Assembly: GCF_000981225.1 (NCBI RefSeq) | Contig: NZ_LAJC01000034.1 | Coordinates: 1-55,877, forward strand | From: Allosalinactinospora lopnorensis | GTDB taxonomy: Bacteria; Actinomycetota; Actinomycetes; Streptosporangiales; Streptosporangiaceae | Direction: 5' to 3' | DNA length: 55,877 nt | In this document: positions 11,008 to 20,200 of the stretch, one piece after another | Position numbering within the stretch: the stretch's first letter is position 1 | How the letters are laid out: every line of letters starts with the position of its first letter | Notes under the pieces: model-generated | What the model saw: the letters and a program-made list of their open reading frames with translations, nothing else | What the model was told of the DNA's origin: nothing | Database searches by the model: none | Made by a program: the position numbers and the translations under genes

Positions 11008-11044
11008 TGTTGCTTCGATGCAACATTCATTGAGTATGTTGCAT
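11008..11044. promoter_or_regulatory. Overlapping inverted repeats of TGTTGCA
   Basis: TGTTGC (11008-11013), then six bases and GCAACA (11020-11025); the second arm also forms ATGCAACAT (11018-11026), nine bases, ATGTTGCAT (11036-11044), a perfect 9-bp inverted repeat. Three half-sites in 37 bases suggest binding of a dimeric regulator different from the one at 11128. Candidate: the QsdR-type TetR at 12373. Confidence 0.5.
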
Positions 11045-11100
11045 GAGTGTGTGGCAGGTCACTGGCCTTGTCAAGGGCTCGCCCTCTTCCGTCCGAACTG

Positions 11101-11161
11101 TTGACAATGCTCTCGGCGTCCTGCACTCTAAGCAGGCGCTTAGTAGTAAGCGGCTGCTTAG
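11101..11161 (+). promoter_or_regulatory. Acyl-CoA dehydrogenase promoter with tandem TetR operators
   Basis: TTGACA at 11101-11106 is a consensus -35; the -10 expected 17-18 bases on overlaps the first operator. CTAAGC-AGGC-GCTTAG (11128-11143) is a 6-4-6 palindrome, and GTAAGC-GGCT-GCTTAG (11146-11161) is a second copy 18 bases on, with one mismatch. The core and spacing equal those of the operator at 3417-3436. Binding would block the promoter. Confidence 0.7.
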
Positions 11162-11175
11162 TATGGGAGGTCAAG

Positions 11176-12320
11176 GTGGATCGAGGGCTGTTCGAGACCG
11201 AGCACGACGATTTCCGGGACTCAGTGCGCACGTTCGTCGCGCGGGAGTTGCGTCCTCGGCACGAGCAGTTCATCGAGCAGCGAGCGCTCGACCGTGAAGT
11301 GTGGCGGCTCGCGGGCAAGCAGGGACTGCTCGGCCTGGAGGTGCCCGAGCGTTTCGACGGCAGCGAGGCCGGCGACTACCGTTTCAACGCGGTCCTCGGC
11401 GAGGAGCTGAGCTCGCTGAGCGCGGCCGTGGCCTCATGCTTGGGGATCCACTTCGACGTCGTCGCGCCGTACCTGGTGGAACTGACCACGGACGAGCAGA
11501 AGCACCGGTGGCTGCCGGGTTTCTGTTCCGGGGAGCTGGTGACGGCCATCGCGATGACGGAGCCTCCGGGGGATCGGATCTCGCGGCGCTGAAGACGACG
11601 GCGGTACGCGATGGCGCGGACTGGGTGCTCAACGGGTCGAAGACCTTCATCACCAACGGCTACTCGGCGGATCTGGTCGTGGTGGCGGCGCGCACGAGCC
11701 CGGAAAAGAAGGCCAAGGGCATCACGCTGTTCGCGGTGGAGACCGGGATGCCCGGCTTCCAGCGCGGGCGCAAGCTGGACAAGGTCGGGCAGCCCGAGTC
11801 CGACACCGCTGAGTTGTTCTTCGAGGATGTGCGCCTGCCGACGGAGAATGTGATCGGTGAGGTCGATCGCGGGTTCGTCCACATGATGGAGCGGCTGCCG
11901 CAGGAGCGGCTGGGGGGTGCGCTGTCCAACATCGCCCACGCGGCGCAGATCCTCTCCGAGACGATCGAGTACACCAAGGAGCGCACGGCGTTTGGGCAGT
12001 CGATCGGCTCTTTCCAGCACAACAAGTTCCTGCTCGCGGATCTCGTCACGCGTGTCGAGGTGACCCAGGCCTATGTGGACCGCTGTATCTCGAAGCACGC
12101 CGCCGGGACGCTCACGGCGATCGACGCGGCCAAGGCGAAGTGGTGGAGCGCGGAGGTGCAGAACGAGGTGCTGGACTCCTGCGTGCAGCTGCATGGCGGC
12201 TACGGTTACATGACCGAGTACCGCGCGGCCAGGGCCTGGATGGACGCACGTGTGACCAAGATCTGGGCGGGGTCGAACGAGATCATGAAAGAACTCATCG
12301 GCCGCGACCTCGGGTTCTAG
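11176..12320 (+). CDS. Acyl-CoA dehydrogenase, frameshifted
   Basis: An FAD-dependent acyl-CoA dehydrogenase, oxidising an acyl-CoA to the 2-enoyl-CoA. GTG start 11176 follows GGGAGG at ideal spacing. The N-terminal domain (LFETEHDDFRDSVRTFVARE) reads to IAMTEPP; there a run of five G at about 11568-11572 breaks the frame. A sixth G gives MTEPPGGSDLAALKT, the normal FAD/substrate motif. The rest is intact: GSKTFITNGYSADL, LPQERLGGALSNIAHA, HGGYGYMTEY and WAGSNEIMKELIGRDL. Total about 381 residues, the family norm. The tandem operator upstream ties it to the TetR at 3506 and thus to the carboxylase/ligase operon across the divergent region. Confidence 0.88.
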
Positions 12321-12372
12321 TCCACATCGGGCTACCGCGGCAGCGCCGCCGGGCCGCCCATCGCGCTCGGGA

Positions 12373-13032
12373 TCAGCCGGTGGCCGCCGAATGCGCTTCG
12401 CGTGGGTGTACCTGAGTGCCGTCCGGTGCCGGTGGAGGAGGCAGCAGCGCCTGGAGGACCCGGCCGGCGCGGTCGGCGTCGGGTTCCTCGCCGGTGATCG
12501 CTTTCCGGTGGACGTAGGATTCGGCGATGCGGACGACGGTGTAGGCGAGGTCGTCAACGGGGATCGGGGTGTCGAGCCGGCCCGCGTCGATCTCCTCGCT
12601 GATCAGGTCCCGGACCAGGGTGAGAATGCGTTCCTGGAAACCGCCGGACTGCAGGGTGAGCAGGCGCAGCGCGAACTCTCCCTCCTCTTCGAGGAACCGG
12701 CGCATGCCGGGGTGCGCCACCACACTCTGTAGGTACCGGGTGAGTACGCCCGCCAGCCGGGAGCCAGTGGCGGGGGGAGGGCTGTGGAGCTCGTGCTCGA
12801 AGGAGCTCTCGGTCAACGACCACAGCACCTCGCAGAGCAGCTGCTCGCGCGAGCCGACCCAGCGGTAAAGCGTGGCGCGGTTGACCCCGAGCTCGGCGGC
12901 CAGGGTCTGCATGTCTATCCGCTGGCCTTCCTGGAACGCGTGACGTGCGCGTCTAAACGCGTCCAGTGCCGTGGGCCGGCTGGTGCCGGTGCCGTTGAGC
13001 TGGCGCCGCAGTGGCGTGTCCGGCTGAGCCAC
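12373..13032 (-). CDS. TetR-family regulator with QsdR-type C-terminal domain
   Basis: About 219 residues. The helix-turn-helix is atypical and lies at MQTLAAELGVNRATLYRWVG, about residues 40-60, followed by SREQLLCEVLW; the C-terminal region (RFLEEEGEFALRLLTLQSGG, ISEEIDAGRLDTPI, DDLAYTVVRIAESYVHR) matches the QsdR-type regulatory domain. I chose the GTG at 13032, 9 bases after GGAGGA. A longer in-frame extension upstream has non-protein composition. An 18-base palindrome (13036-13053) overlaps the ribosome site, suggesting autoregulation. It is convergent with the acyl-CoA dehydrogenase; targets unknown. Confidence 0.8.
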   Translation of the reverse strand: MAQPDTPLRRQLNGTGTSRPTALDAFRRARHAFQEGQRIDMQTLAAELGVNRATLYRWVGSREQLLCEVLWSLTESSFEHELHSPPPATGSRLAGVLTRYLQSVVAHPGMRRFLEEEGEFALRLLTLQSGGFQERILTLVRDLISEEIDAGRLDTPIPVDDLAYTVVRIAESYVHRKAITGEEPDADRAGRVLQALLPPPPAPDGTQVHPREAHSAATG

Positions 13033-13035
13033 AGT

Positions 13036-13053
13036 GAAGTGGTCCTCCACTTC
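13036..13053. promoter_or_regulatory. Palindrome over the QsdR-type regulator's ribosome site
   Basis: GAAGTGG-TCCT-CCACTTC, perfect 7-4-7 inverted repeat immediately 5' of the GTG start at 13032; probable autoregulatory operator or leader hairpin. Confidence 0.5.
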
Positions 13054-13300
13054 GTCTCCCTGCTCCGCGAGGATCCTCCCCGCAGGATGCCCTGACAAGC
13101 GTAGTGACTCCGAACAGGCGTGCGCAAAGCGGCGAGCCACTGCCGCGGTCAAGCTGCACGGGTCCATTTCCGCCGCTCGCGGTTGCGGAGCTGACCCGCC
13201 TCCGCCCGCGGAGGAGAATGAGTCGTGGGCGGGCGCGCCGAGGGCCGGTTCGGCCGGCGGGCCGTGCCGGAACCAACGGCACCACGCCAGTGGGGGACTC

Positions 13301-14050
13301 ATGGTGCGGACCGGAACGGAGCCCGTGTGGCCAGGGGGCAGGCGCGCGGCCCTGAGCCTCACCTTCGACGACGCACGCGCCAGCCAGGTCGACACCGGTC
13401 TCCCGGTGCTGGACAGGTGGAGGGTGAAGGGCACCTTCTATGTGCTCCCCCAACCGGTCCGGTCGAGACTGCCGGACTGGCAGGAGGCGGTGTCCGCCGG
13501 TCACGAGATCGGCAACCACTCGCTCAGCCATCCATGCAGCGGCAACTTCACGTTCTCCCGGCAGAACCCCCTGGAGAGCTACACGCTCGAACGCATGGAG
13601 GAGGACATCCTTTCGGCCAACCGCGCCATCGAACGGCTGCTGCGCGTGTCGCCGACGACGTTCGCCTACCCGTGCGGGCAGCACACGGTCGGCCGCGGGG
13701 AAGACGCGCGCTCCTACGTGCCGTTGGCCGCCCGGCACTTCCTGGTCGGCCGCGGCTGGCTCGGTGAGGTGGCGAACGACCCGCTTCGCTGCGACCTCGC
13801 CCAGATCACGGCGCTGAAGATAGACGGCGCCAGCCCCGGGGCCCTGCGCGGGATGGTGGACGATGCCATCGAGGCGGGGACGTGGCTGGTGCTGGGCGCC
13901 CATGACGTCGGGTCGCCAGGCGCCCAATCCGTCGACGCGGGGAGTCTCGACGCCCTCTGCTCCTACGCACGGGACCGTTCAGAGGTCCTCTGGGTGGAAA
14001 CGGTCCGGGGAGTCGGAACCCGGCTGGCCTCGCTCCGCGCTGGTCGGTGA
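13301..14050 (+). CDS. Polysaccharide deacetylase family protein (carbohydrate esterase 4 fold)
   Basis: A metal-dependent deacetylase-type protein of 249 residues. The three NodB-type motifs are visible: LSLTFDDARASQ (TFDD, residues about 20), GHEIGNHSLSHPC (H-x3-H metal ligands, about residue 68-75) and TTFAYPCGQHT (about residue 120). No signal peptide or membrane segment is present, so the enzyme is likely cytoplasmic, unlike cell-wall deacetylases; cytoplasmic members act on small N- or O-acyl substrates. ATG 13301 is the first start within the conserved region. It is alone, convergent with nhaA. Confidence 0.82.
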   Translation: MVRTGTEPVWPGGRRAALSLTFDDARASQVDTGLPVLDRWRVKGTFYVLPQPVRSRLPDWQEAVSAGHEIGNHSLSHPCSGNFTFSRQNPLESYTLERMEEDILSANRAIERLLRVSPTTFAYPCGQHTVGRGEDARSYVPLAARHFLVGRGWLGEVANDPLRCDLAQITALKIDGASPGALRGMVDDAIEAGTWLVLGAHDVGSPGAQSVDAGSLDALCSYARDRSEVLWVETVRGVGTRLASLRAGR

Positions 14051-14214
14051 AACCGGGACCGACTGGTGCGAAGAGGGTGAAGTAGCGCGAGGGCCGCGCC
14101 GCCGCCGAGAGCCCGCACCCCGCCCGGCTTCGTCGGACGTCCACCCGGACGGCGGGAACTCGCGCCGGGCTTCCCCGGGCGTGCGGCGGGGCCCGGTGAA
14201 CCGGCCGGGAACCG

Positions 14215-15612
14215 TCAGTCCCGCTGGCGTCTGGAGGCGGCCAGCAGCGTCGCCGCGCCGAGCAGGGCGGCCAAACACGAGGCGGCCAGAATGCCCACCT
14301 TCGCGTCGGCCTCGGGCAGGCTGCCGGGCGGGAACGCCAGGCCGGCGATGAACAGCGACACCGTGAACCCGATGCCGCCCAGCATCGCGAGCCCGGACAA
14401 CACGCCCCAGGTCATGCTCGACGGCAGTTGGCCGAGTCCGAGGCGGACGGTCAGCCAGGAGGCGGAGAGGATACCGAGCGGCTTGCCCACCACCAGACCG
14501 AGCAGCACTCCGGCGGTCACCGCCGACGCCGCGGCGTCGCCGAGCACCTCCGCGCTCAGGTCGATGCCGGCGTTGGCCAGTGCGAAGACCGGCAGCACGA
14601 CGAAACTGCTCCACGGGTGCAGGAAGTATTCGAGCCGCTCGGCCACCGGCACCGACTCACCCAGCAGGAAGCGGTAGCGGCGCACATCCGCGGCGTCGAA
14701 CTGCTCCGGAGCCGACTCGCGCGCGTAGCGCCGCGCCCGCTCCTCATCCAGCAGGGGCTTGGCCGGCGCCAGCAGGCCGAGCACCACACCCGCGATCGTG
14801 GCATGCACCCCGGACAGCTCGGTGGCCAGCCAGAGGAAACCGCCGGCCAGCAGGTAGGGATACAGCGACCACACCCGTAGCCGCCGCAGCACCACAATGG
14901 CGGCCACCCCGGCCACGGCAGCGCCCAGCCAGGCCAGGGACAGGTCCTCGGTGTAGAAGATCCCGATCACGGCGACCGCGCCGATATCGTCGACGATCGC
15001 CAGCGTCAGCAGGAACACCCGCGCCGGCGCGGGGATACGCCGGCCGAGCAGGGCCACGACGCCGAGGGCGAACGCGATATCGGTGGCCATGGGGATGCCC
15101 CAGCCGGCGGACCCCTCACCGCCGGTGTTCAGGGCGGCATAGAGCGCCGCCGGCACCACCATTCCCCCTAGCGCCGCCACGATGGGCACCGCGGCCGAGC
15201 GGGGGTCGCGCAGCTCGCCTGATACGAGTTCGTACTTGATCTCCAGGCCGACGGCCAGGAAGAACAGCACCATGAGGCCGTCGTTGACCCACTCCCGCGC
15301 CTCCTGGGCGAGTTCCCACGAGCCGATCCGCAGCGCGACATCGGTGGTCCACAGTGCCTCGTAGGAGGCCGACCAGGGCGAGTTGGCCCAGGCCAGCGCC
15401 ACCACGGCGGCCATCAGCAGCACGATCCCGCCGGCCGCCTCGACCCGCAGGAAGGCGGCCACCGGGCGGCCCACGAACCGGGCGAGCGAACGGTCGCTGG
15501 CGAGCCAGACCGGGCCGGTCCGCCACAGTCCGTCGTTGCCGGAAGTCGGGTCCGGTTCCCCCGTCACCACCGCCCCCTCCCCGGCCCGGCTGCCGGTTCC
15601 GTCTACCGCCAC
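14215..15612 (-). CDS. nhaA: Na+/H+ antiporter NhaA
   Basis: Exchanges internal Na+ for external H+ in pH and salt homeostasis. 465 residues with about 12 membrane segments. Diagnostic motifs: FFLAVGLEIKYELVSGEL, GIPMATDIAFALGV, and LTLAIVDDIGAVAVIGIFY with the paired catalytic aspartates. The final segment GIGFTVSLFIAGLAF is also family typical. The N-terminal 40 residues are poorly conserved; GTG codons at 15567 or 15570, behind GGGAGG, are alternative starts. Apparently monocistronic. Confidence 0.95.
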   Translation of the reverse strand: MAVDGTGSRAGEGAVVTGEPDPTSGNDGLWRTGPVWLASDRSLARFVGRPVAAFLRVEAAGGIVLLMAAVVALAWANSPWSASYEALWTTDVALRIGSWELAQEAREWVNDGLMVLFFLAVGLEIKYELVSGELRDPRSAAVPIVAALGGMVVPAALYAALNTGGEGSAGWGIPMATDIAFALGVVALLGRRIPAPARVFLLTLAIVDDIGAVAVIGIFYTEDLSLAWLGAAVAGVAAIVVLRRLRVWSLYPYLLAGGFLWLATELSGVHATIAGVVLGLLAPAKPLLDEERARRYARESAPEQFDAADVRRYRFLLGESVPVAERLEYFLHPWSSFVVLPVFALANAGIDLSAEVLGDAAASAVTAGVLLGLVVGKPLGILSASWLTVRLGLGQLPSSMTWGVLSGLAMLGGIGFTVSLFIAGLAFPPGSLPEADAKVGILAASCLAALLGAATLLAASRRQRD

Positions 15613-15980
15613 GGGCCGCGGGTCCGCCCCCGGACGAGGGCGGTGGTGCCGTCAAGCGGTGCGGTGGACCGCCTTCGTCGGCACCCCTCGCAGGAAGCAC
15701 GGTTGTTAGCAGCGCGGGGGACAGCACCGGCCGGCGGTCGCGCGCCGCGCATGGCGGGATGGGCGGGAGCCTCCTTCACCGGCCCCCGTGTCGCCACCGT
15801 CCCGACACAGCAGGTGTGGGCGGTACTCCCCTCCCCGGTACCGGAGCGCCGGCCGAGCGCCGGGGTAGTGCCCCGGAGCGGGCCATATCGGCGAAGAATC
15901 GCGTTGCCTGGTCTCCACCATTGTAGGACCGGGGGCCGGGATCGCCGCGGTCCGACAGGGCAGAGCCACTGCGGTCCCTT
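15613..15980. other. Gene-free region between nhaA and the HAD hydrolase
   Basis: No frame in these 368 bases has a recognisable protein pattern and no clear hairpin or operator was seen; it should hold the nhaA promoter. Confidence 0.4.
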
Positions 15981-16775
15981 TCAGGGCCCGAAAGGGGCGC
16001 CGACGCGGCCGGCGAGGTCGGCGACTGAGTTGACGATCTTGGTGGGGCGGTAGGGGTAGCGTTCGACGGTGTCCTTCCCGGAGAGCCCGGAGAGCACGAG
16101 AATGGTCCGCATCCCCGATTCGAGTCCGGAGCGGACGTCGGTGTCCATCCGGTCGCCGATGACCACGGTGTCCTTCGAGTGCACTCCCAGGGTGCGCAGC
16201 GCCGAGCGCAGCATCAGCGGGTTGGGTTTGCCCACGTAGTACGGGGCGCGGCCGGTGGCTCTTGCGATCAGTGCCGCGACCGCGCCGGTGGAGGGCAGCG
16301 CCCCTTCGGGACTGGGGCCTTTCTCGTCGGGGTTGGTGGCGATGAAGCGCGCTCCGGATTCGACGAGGCGGACGGCTCTCGTAATGGCCTCGAAGCTGTA
16401 GGTGCGGGTCTCGCCGAGGACGACGTAGTCGGGGTCGCGGTCGGTGAGGACGTAGCCGATGTCGTGCAGTGCCGCGGTGAGGCCGGCCTCGCCGACGACG
16501 TGTGCGGAGCCCCCTGGTCGCTGCTCGTCCAGGAACCGGGCGGTGGCCAGCGCCGAAGTCCACACGGCCGACTCGGGAACGTCGACCCCCTGGCGCAGGA
16601 GCAGTGCGCACAGGTCACGGGGGGTGTAGACCGAGGTGTTGGTGAACACCATGAACGGGATCCCGCGCTCGCGCAGCGCGGTGAGGAAGGCGTCGGCCCC
16701 CGAGATCACCACTTCGTCGTGCACGAGCACGCCGTTGAGGTCCATGAGGTAGGCGAGCCGGCTGCGCGTGGCCAT
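15981..16775 (-). CDS. HAD-IIA family phosphatase (NagD-like), with DxN in motif I
   Basis: About 264 residues. HAD-IIA landmarks are present: motif I YLMDLNGVLVHDE near residue 10, motif II FTNTSVYTPRDL, and motif III/IV VGKPNPLMLR with VIGDRMDTDVRSG. The class IIA cap lies between motifs II and III. The usual second Asp of DxD is Asn here (AAC, complement of 16734-16736), and motif II has TNTS rather than TNNS. The first substitution removes the general acid/base expected for phosphomonoester hydrolysis, so activity may be altered. ATG 16775 is preferred because conserved sequence begins there; GTG 16817 is in frame. Substrate unknown. Confidence 0.85.
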   Translation of the reverse strand: MATRSRLAYLMDLNGVLVHDEVVISGADAFLTALRERGIPFMVFTNTSVYTPRDLCALLLRQGVDVPESAVWTSALATARFLDEQRPGGSAHVVGEAGLTAALHDIGYVLTDRDPDYVVLGETRTYSFEAITRAVRLVESGARFIATNPDEKGPSPEGALPSTGAVAALIARATGRAPYYVGKPNPLMLRSALRTLGVHSKDTVVIGDRMDTDVRSGLESGMRTILVLSGLSGKDTVERYPYRPTKIVNSVADLAGRVGAPFGP

Positions 16776-16954
16776 GTTCTTCGGTATATCCGCTCCGGGC
16801 GCCGCGCATGCCGACACGTTGGTGGAGCGCCGGCCAGAGTGGGGCCTGGCGGTGAAGGGGAGCCGACTTCGCCGACGGCTCCGCGGTTCGTCGCCGCCGA
16901 ATGCGGAAGAGCCGATGTGGCTGGTAGTGCGCCGGGCGGTCCGTACGTCCGGCC

Positions 16955-17114
16955 CTCGACCCTGACCACATCATCCGCACCGCCCTGGCGCTCATCGACC
17001 GGGACGGGACGGAAGCGCTGTCGATGCGGAGACTCGGCACGGAACCCGGCGCCGCCCCGATGGCCGTCTACTACCGCGCTCCGAACAAGGCGGTGCCCTT
17101 CGACGTCCCCCGAG
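16955..17114 (+). pseudogene. Remnant of a TetR-family regulator DNA-binding domain
   Basis: Reads LDPDHIIRTALALIDRDG, then TEALSMRRLGTEPGAAPMAV and YYRAPNKAVPFDV, clearly the N-terminal helix-turn-helix of a TetR protein (family form: ALSMRRLG-x-LGVAPMALYRHVPNK). It has no supported start, helix residues are replaced and the ligand-binding domain is absent; sequence becomes non-coding after about 17115. A decayed gene rather than a single-base error. Confidence 0.65.
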
Positions 17115-17288
17115 AAGCGTCCGAACCTGCTCGCGGCGATGGCCGGCGGTTACCGGCCCAACGCCGCGTGTCCGGCATCCGCCGTTTCGCTCCGGGGGTT
17201 CCGGGTAGCGAGCTGTCAATCTGTAACCGTTGGCGAGCTGCGATAACGCAGCGGGGGCCGCCAGGAGCCAGCGTCTGTGGGGGAGACG

Positions 17289-20200
17289 ATGGGCATACGC
17301 ACGTGGATCGAATCGTGGCCGGTGTACCGGCAGATCACGGGGGATGACCGGTCAGGGCGCGCCGCCGCGGCCAAGTCCCCCCACAGCCGGAACCTGCGCG
17401 CCCGTACGGCCACCGCGGACCGTGTCGTGAAGTCCGTCTGCCCGTTCTGCGCGGTTGGGTGCGGGCAGAACATCTACGTCCGCGACGACGAGGTCATCCA
17501 GATCGAAGGGGACCCGGATTCCCCGATCAGCAGGGGACGGCTGTGCCCCAAAGGAGCGGCCACCCTCCAGCTCACCACCGGCCCCTCCCGCCGCCACACG
17601 GTGCTGTACCGGCCACCGCACGGACGGGACTGGCAGGAGCTCGATCTCGACACCGCGATGGAGATGGTGGCCGACCGCGTCGTCCGCACCCGCCGCGAAA
17701 CCTGGCAGCACGAGTACGACGGCCTGCGAGTCGCTCGGACCATGGGCATCGCCAGCCTCGGCGGCGCGGCCCTCGACAACGAAGAGAACTACCTGATCAA
17801 GAAGCTGATGACGGCGCTGGGTGTGGTGCAGGTCGAGAACCAGGCGCGTGTCTGCCACAGCTCCACCGTCGCCGGGCTGGGCACCTCGTTCGGGCGCGGC
17901 GGCGCCACCACGTTCATGCAGGACCAGCAGAACTCCGACTGCATTGTCATCGAGGGGTCGAACTACGCGGAGGCCCACCCGGTCGGTTTCCAGTGGGTCA
18001 TGGAGGCCAAGGCGCGCGGGGCCGTGGTGATCCATGTCGACCCGCGGTTCAGCCGCACCAGCGCGCTGGCCGACCTGCACGTGCCCATCCGGGCCGGCAC
18101 GGACATCGCCTTCCTCGGCGGCATCATCAACCACGTGATCAGCGACGAGAAGTACTTCCGCGACTACCTGCTCGCGTTCACCAACGCCGCGAGCATCGTC
18201 AACGAGGACTTCCGGGACACCGAGGATCTCGACGGCCTGTTCTCCGGCTTCTCCGAGGAGGAGCGCGTCTACGACACCCACACCTGGCGCTATGAGGGGG
18301 TGGACGTCGCCGCGGCCGCCGGGAATCGCGACCAGCGCTACGAGGAGCGCGTCAAGGACGCCCCCTCCAGCCGCAGGTCCGGGCGTCCCGAGCAGCAGGG
18401 TGCCGGCGGCGTGGCGATCGGCGGCGACCCCCGCGAGGACCCGACACTCACCCATCCCCGCTGCGTCTTCCAGATCCTCAAGCGGCACTACGCGCGTTAC
18501 ACCCCGGAGACGGTGGAGGAGGTCTGCGGCATTCCCCGGGACATGTTCCTGCGGGTGTGCGGCCACCTGACCGAGAACTCCGGCCGCGACCGCACCAGCA
18601 CCTTCTGCTACGCGGTCGGCTGGACCCAGCACACCGTCGGCGCCCAGTACATCCGGGCCGCCTCGATCCTGCAGCTGCTCCTGGGGAACATCGGCCGGCC
18701 CGGCGGCGGCATCCAGGCCCTGCGCGGCCACGCGAGCATCCAGGGGTCCAGCGACATACCGACCCTGTACAACCTCCTACCCGGCTACATCCCCATGCCG
18801 CACGCCCGCGAGGAGCAGACGCTGGACGACTTCATCGCAGTGGGCGCCGCCCGCAAGGGGTTCTGGTCGTACATGAAGGCCTACACGGTCAGCCTGCTCA
18901 AGTCGTGGTGGGGCGACGAGGCGACACCCGAGAACGACTTCTGCTTCGACTACCTGCCCCGGCTCACCGGTTCGCACAGCGCCTACGACATAGTCATGGA
19001 GCAGATGAGGGGGCAGTGCAAGGGCTACTTCCTCATGGGGGAGAACCCGGCCGTGGGCTCCGCCAACGCCCGGGTCCAGCGCCTGGGCATGGCCAACCTC
19101 GACTGGCTCGTTGTCCGCGACTTCTCCCTGGTCGAGAGCGCCACCTGGTGGAAGGACGGCCCGGAGATCGACTCGGGCGAGCTGCGTACCGAGGACATCG
19201 GCACCGAGGTGTTCTTCTTCCCGGCCGCCTCCCACACCGAGAAGTCCGGGACGTTCACCAACACCAACCGGACGCTGCAATGGCACGATCGCGCGGTCCC
19301 GCCCAGGGGGGACGCCCGAAGCGACCTGTGGTTCATGTACCACCTCGGCCGGATCATCCGGGAGAGGCTCGCCGGATCCACCGATCCAGCAGATCGTCCC
19401 ATACAGGCACTGACCTGGGACTACCCGTTGGACGAGGAGGGCGAGCCCAGCGCCGACGCCGTACTGTCCGAGATCAACGGCCATGACGCCGAAGGCCGCC
19501 ACCTCAGCACCTCCACGCAGCTCCGCGACGACGGCAGCACCGCGTGCGGCTGCTGGATCTACTGCGGTGTGTACACCGACGGCGTCAACCAGGCGGCCCG
19601 CCGCAGGCCCGCATCGGAACAGGACTGGATCGCCTCCGAATGGGCCTGGACCTGGCCGGCCAACCGGCACATCCTCTACAACAGGGCCTCCGCCGATCCC
19701 GACGGCAACCCGTGGAGCCCGCGTAAAGCGCTGGTGTGGTGGGACGCCGAGCGAGCGCGCTGGACCGGCCACGACGTGCCCGATTTCCAGGTGGGGAAGG
19801 CCCCCGACTACCGGCCTCCCGAGGGGGCGAAGAGCGTCGACGCGCTGAGCGGTACCGACGCGTTCATCATGCAGAGCGACGGGAAGGGATGGCTGTACGC
19901 GCCGGCGGGGCTCAACGACGGCCCGATGCCCACGCACTACGAGCCCCAGGACACGCCGTTCCGCAACCTGCTCTACAGCCGGCAGCGCAATCCCGCACGG
20001 CTCACCTACCCTGGCGAGAACAACCGGTACCACCCCGACCCCGAGACGGCCGGCGCGGACGTCTTCCCATATGTGGTGACCACCTACCGGCTCACCGAGC
20101 ACTTCACCGCGGGCGGCATGAGCCGCTGGACGCCCTACCTGTCCGAACTCCAGCCCGAGTTCTTCTGCGAGGTCAGCCCGGAACTCGCCGCTGAACGGGG

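Larger units (their letters stand above)
10533..11175. other. Divergent control region between the MFS operon and the acyl-CoA dehydrogenase
   Basis: No convincing gene in these 643 bases. It holds a TGTTGCA repeat cluster (11008-11044), a TTGACA -35 box (11101-11106) and a tandem CTAAGC/GCTTAG operator (11128-11161), described separately. Confidence 0.7.

Noticed and set aside
16179-17246. 355-codon plus-strand frame across the HAD gene and TetR remnant
   Set aside because: Mostly antisense of the HAD gene; only the small TetR-like stretch, in another frame, has family similarity.
17853-17855. Selenocysteine in the formate dehydrogenase
   Set aside because: The codon at the metal-ligand position is TGC (Cys), not TGA.
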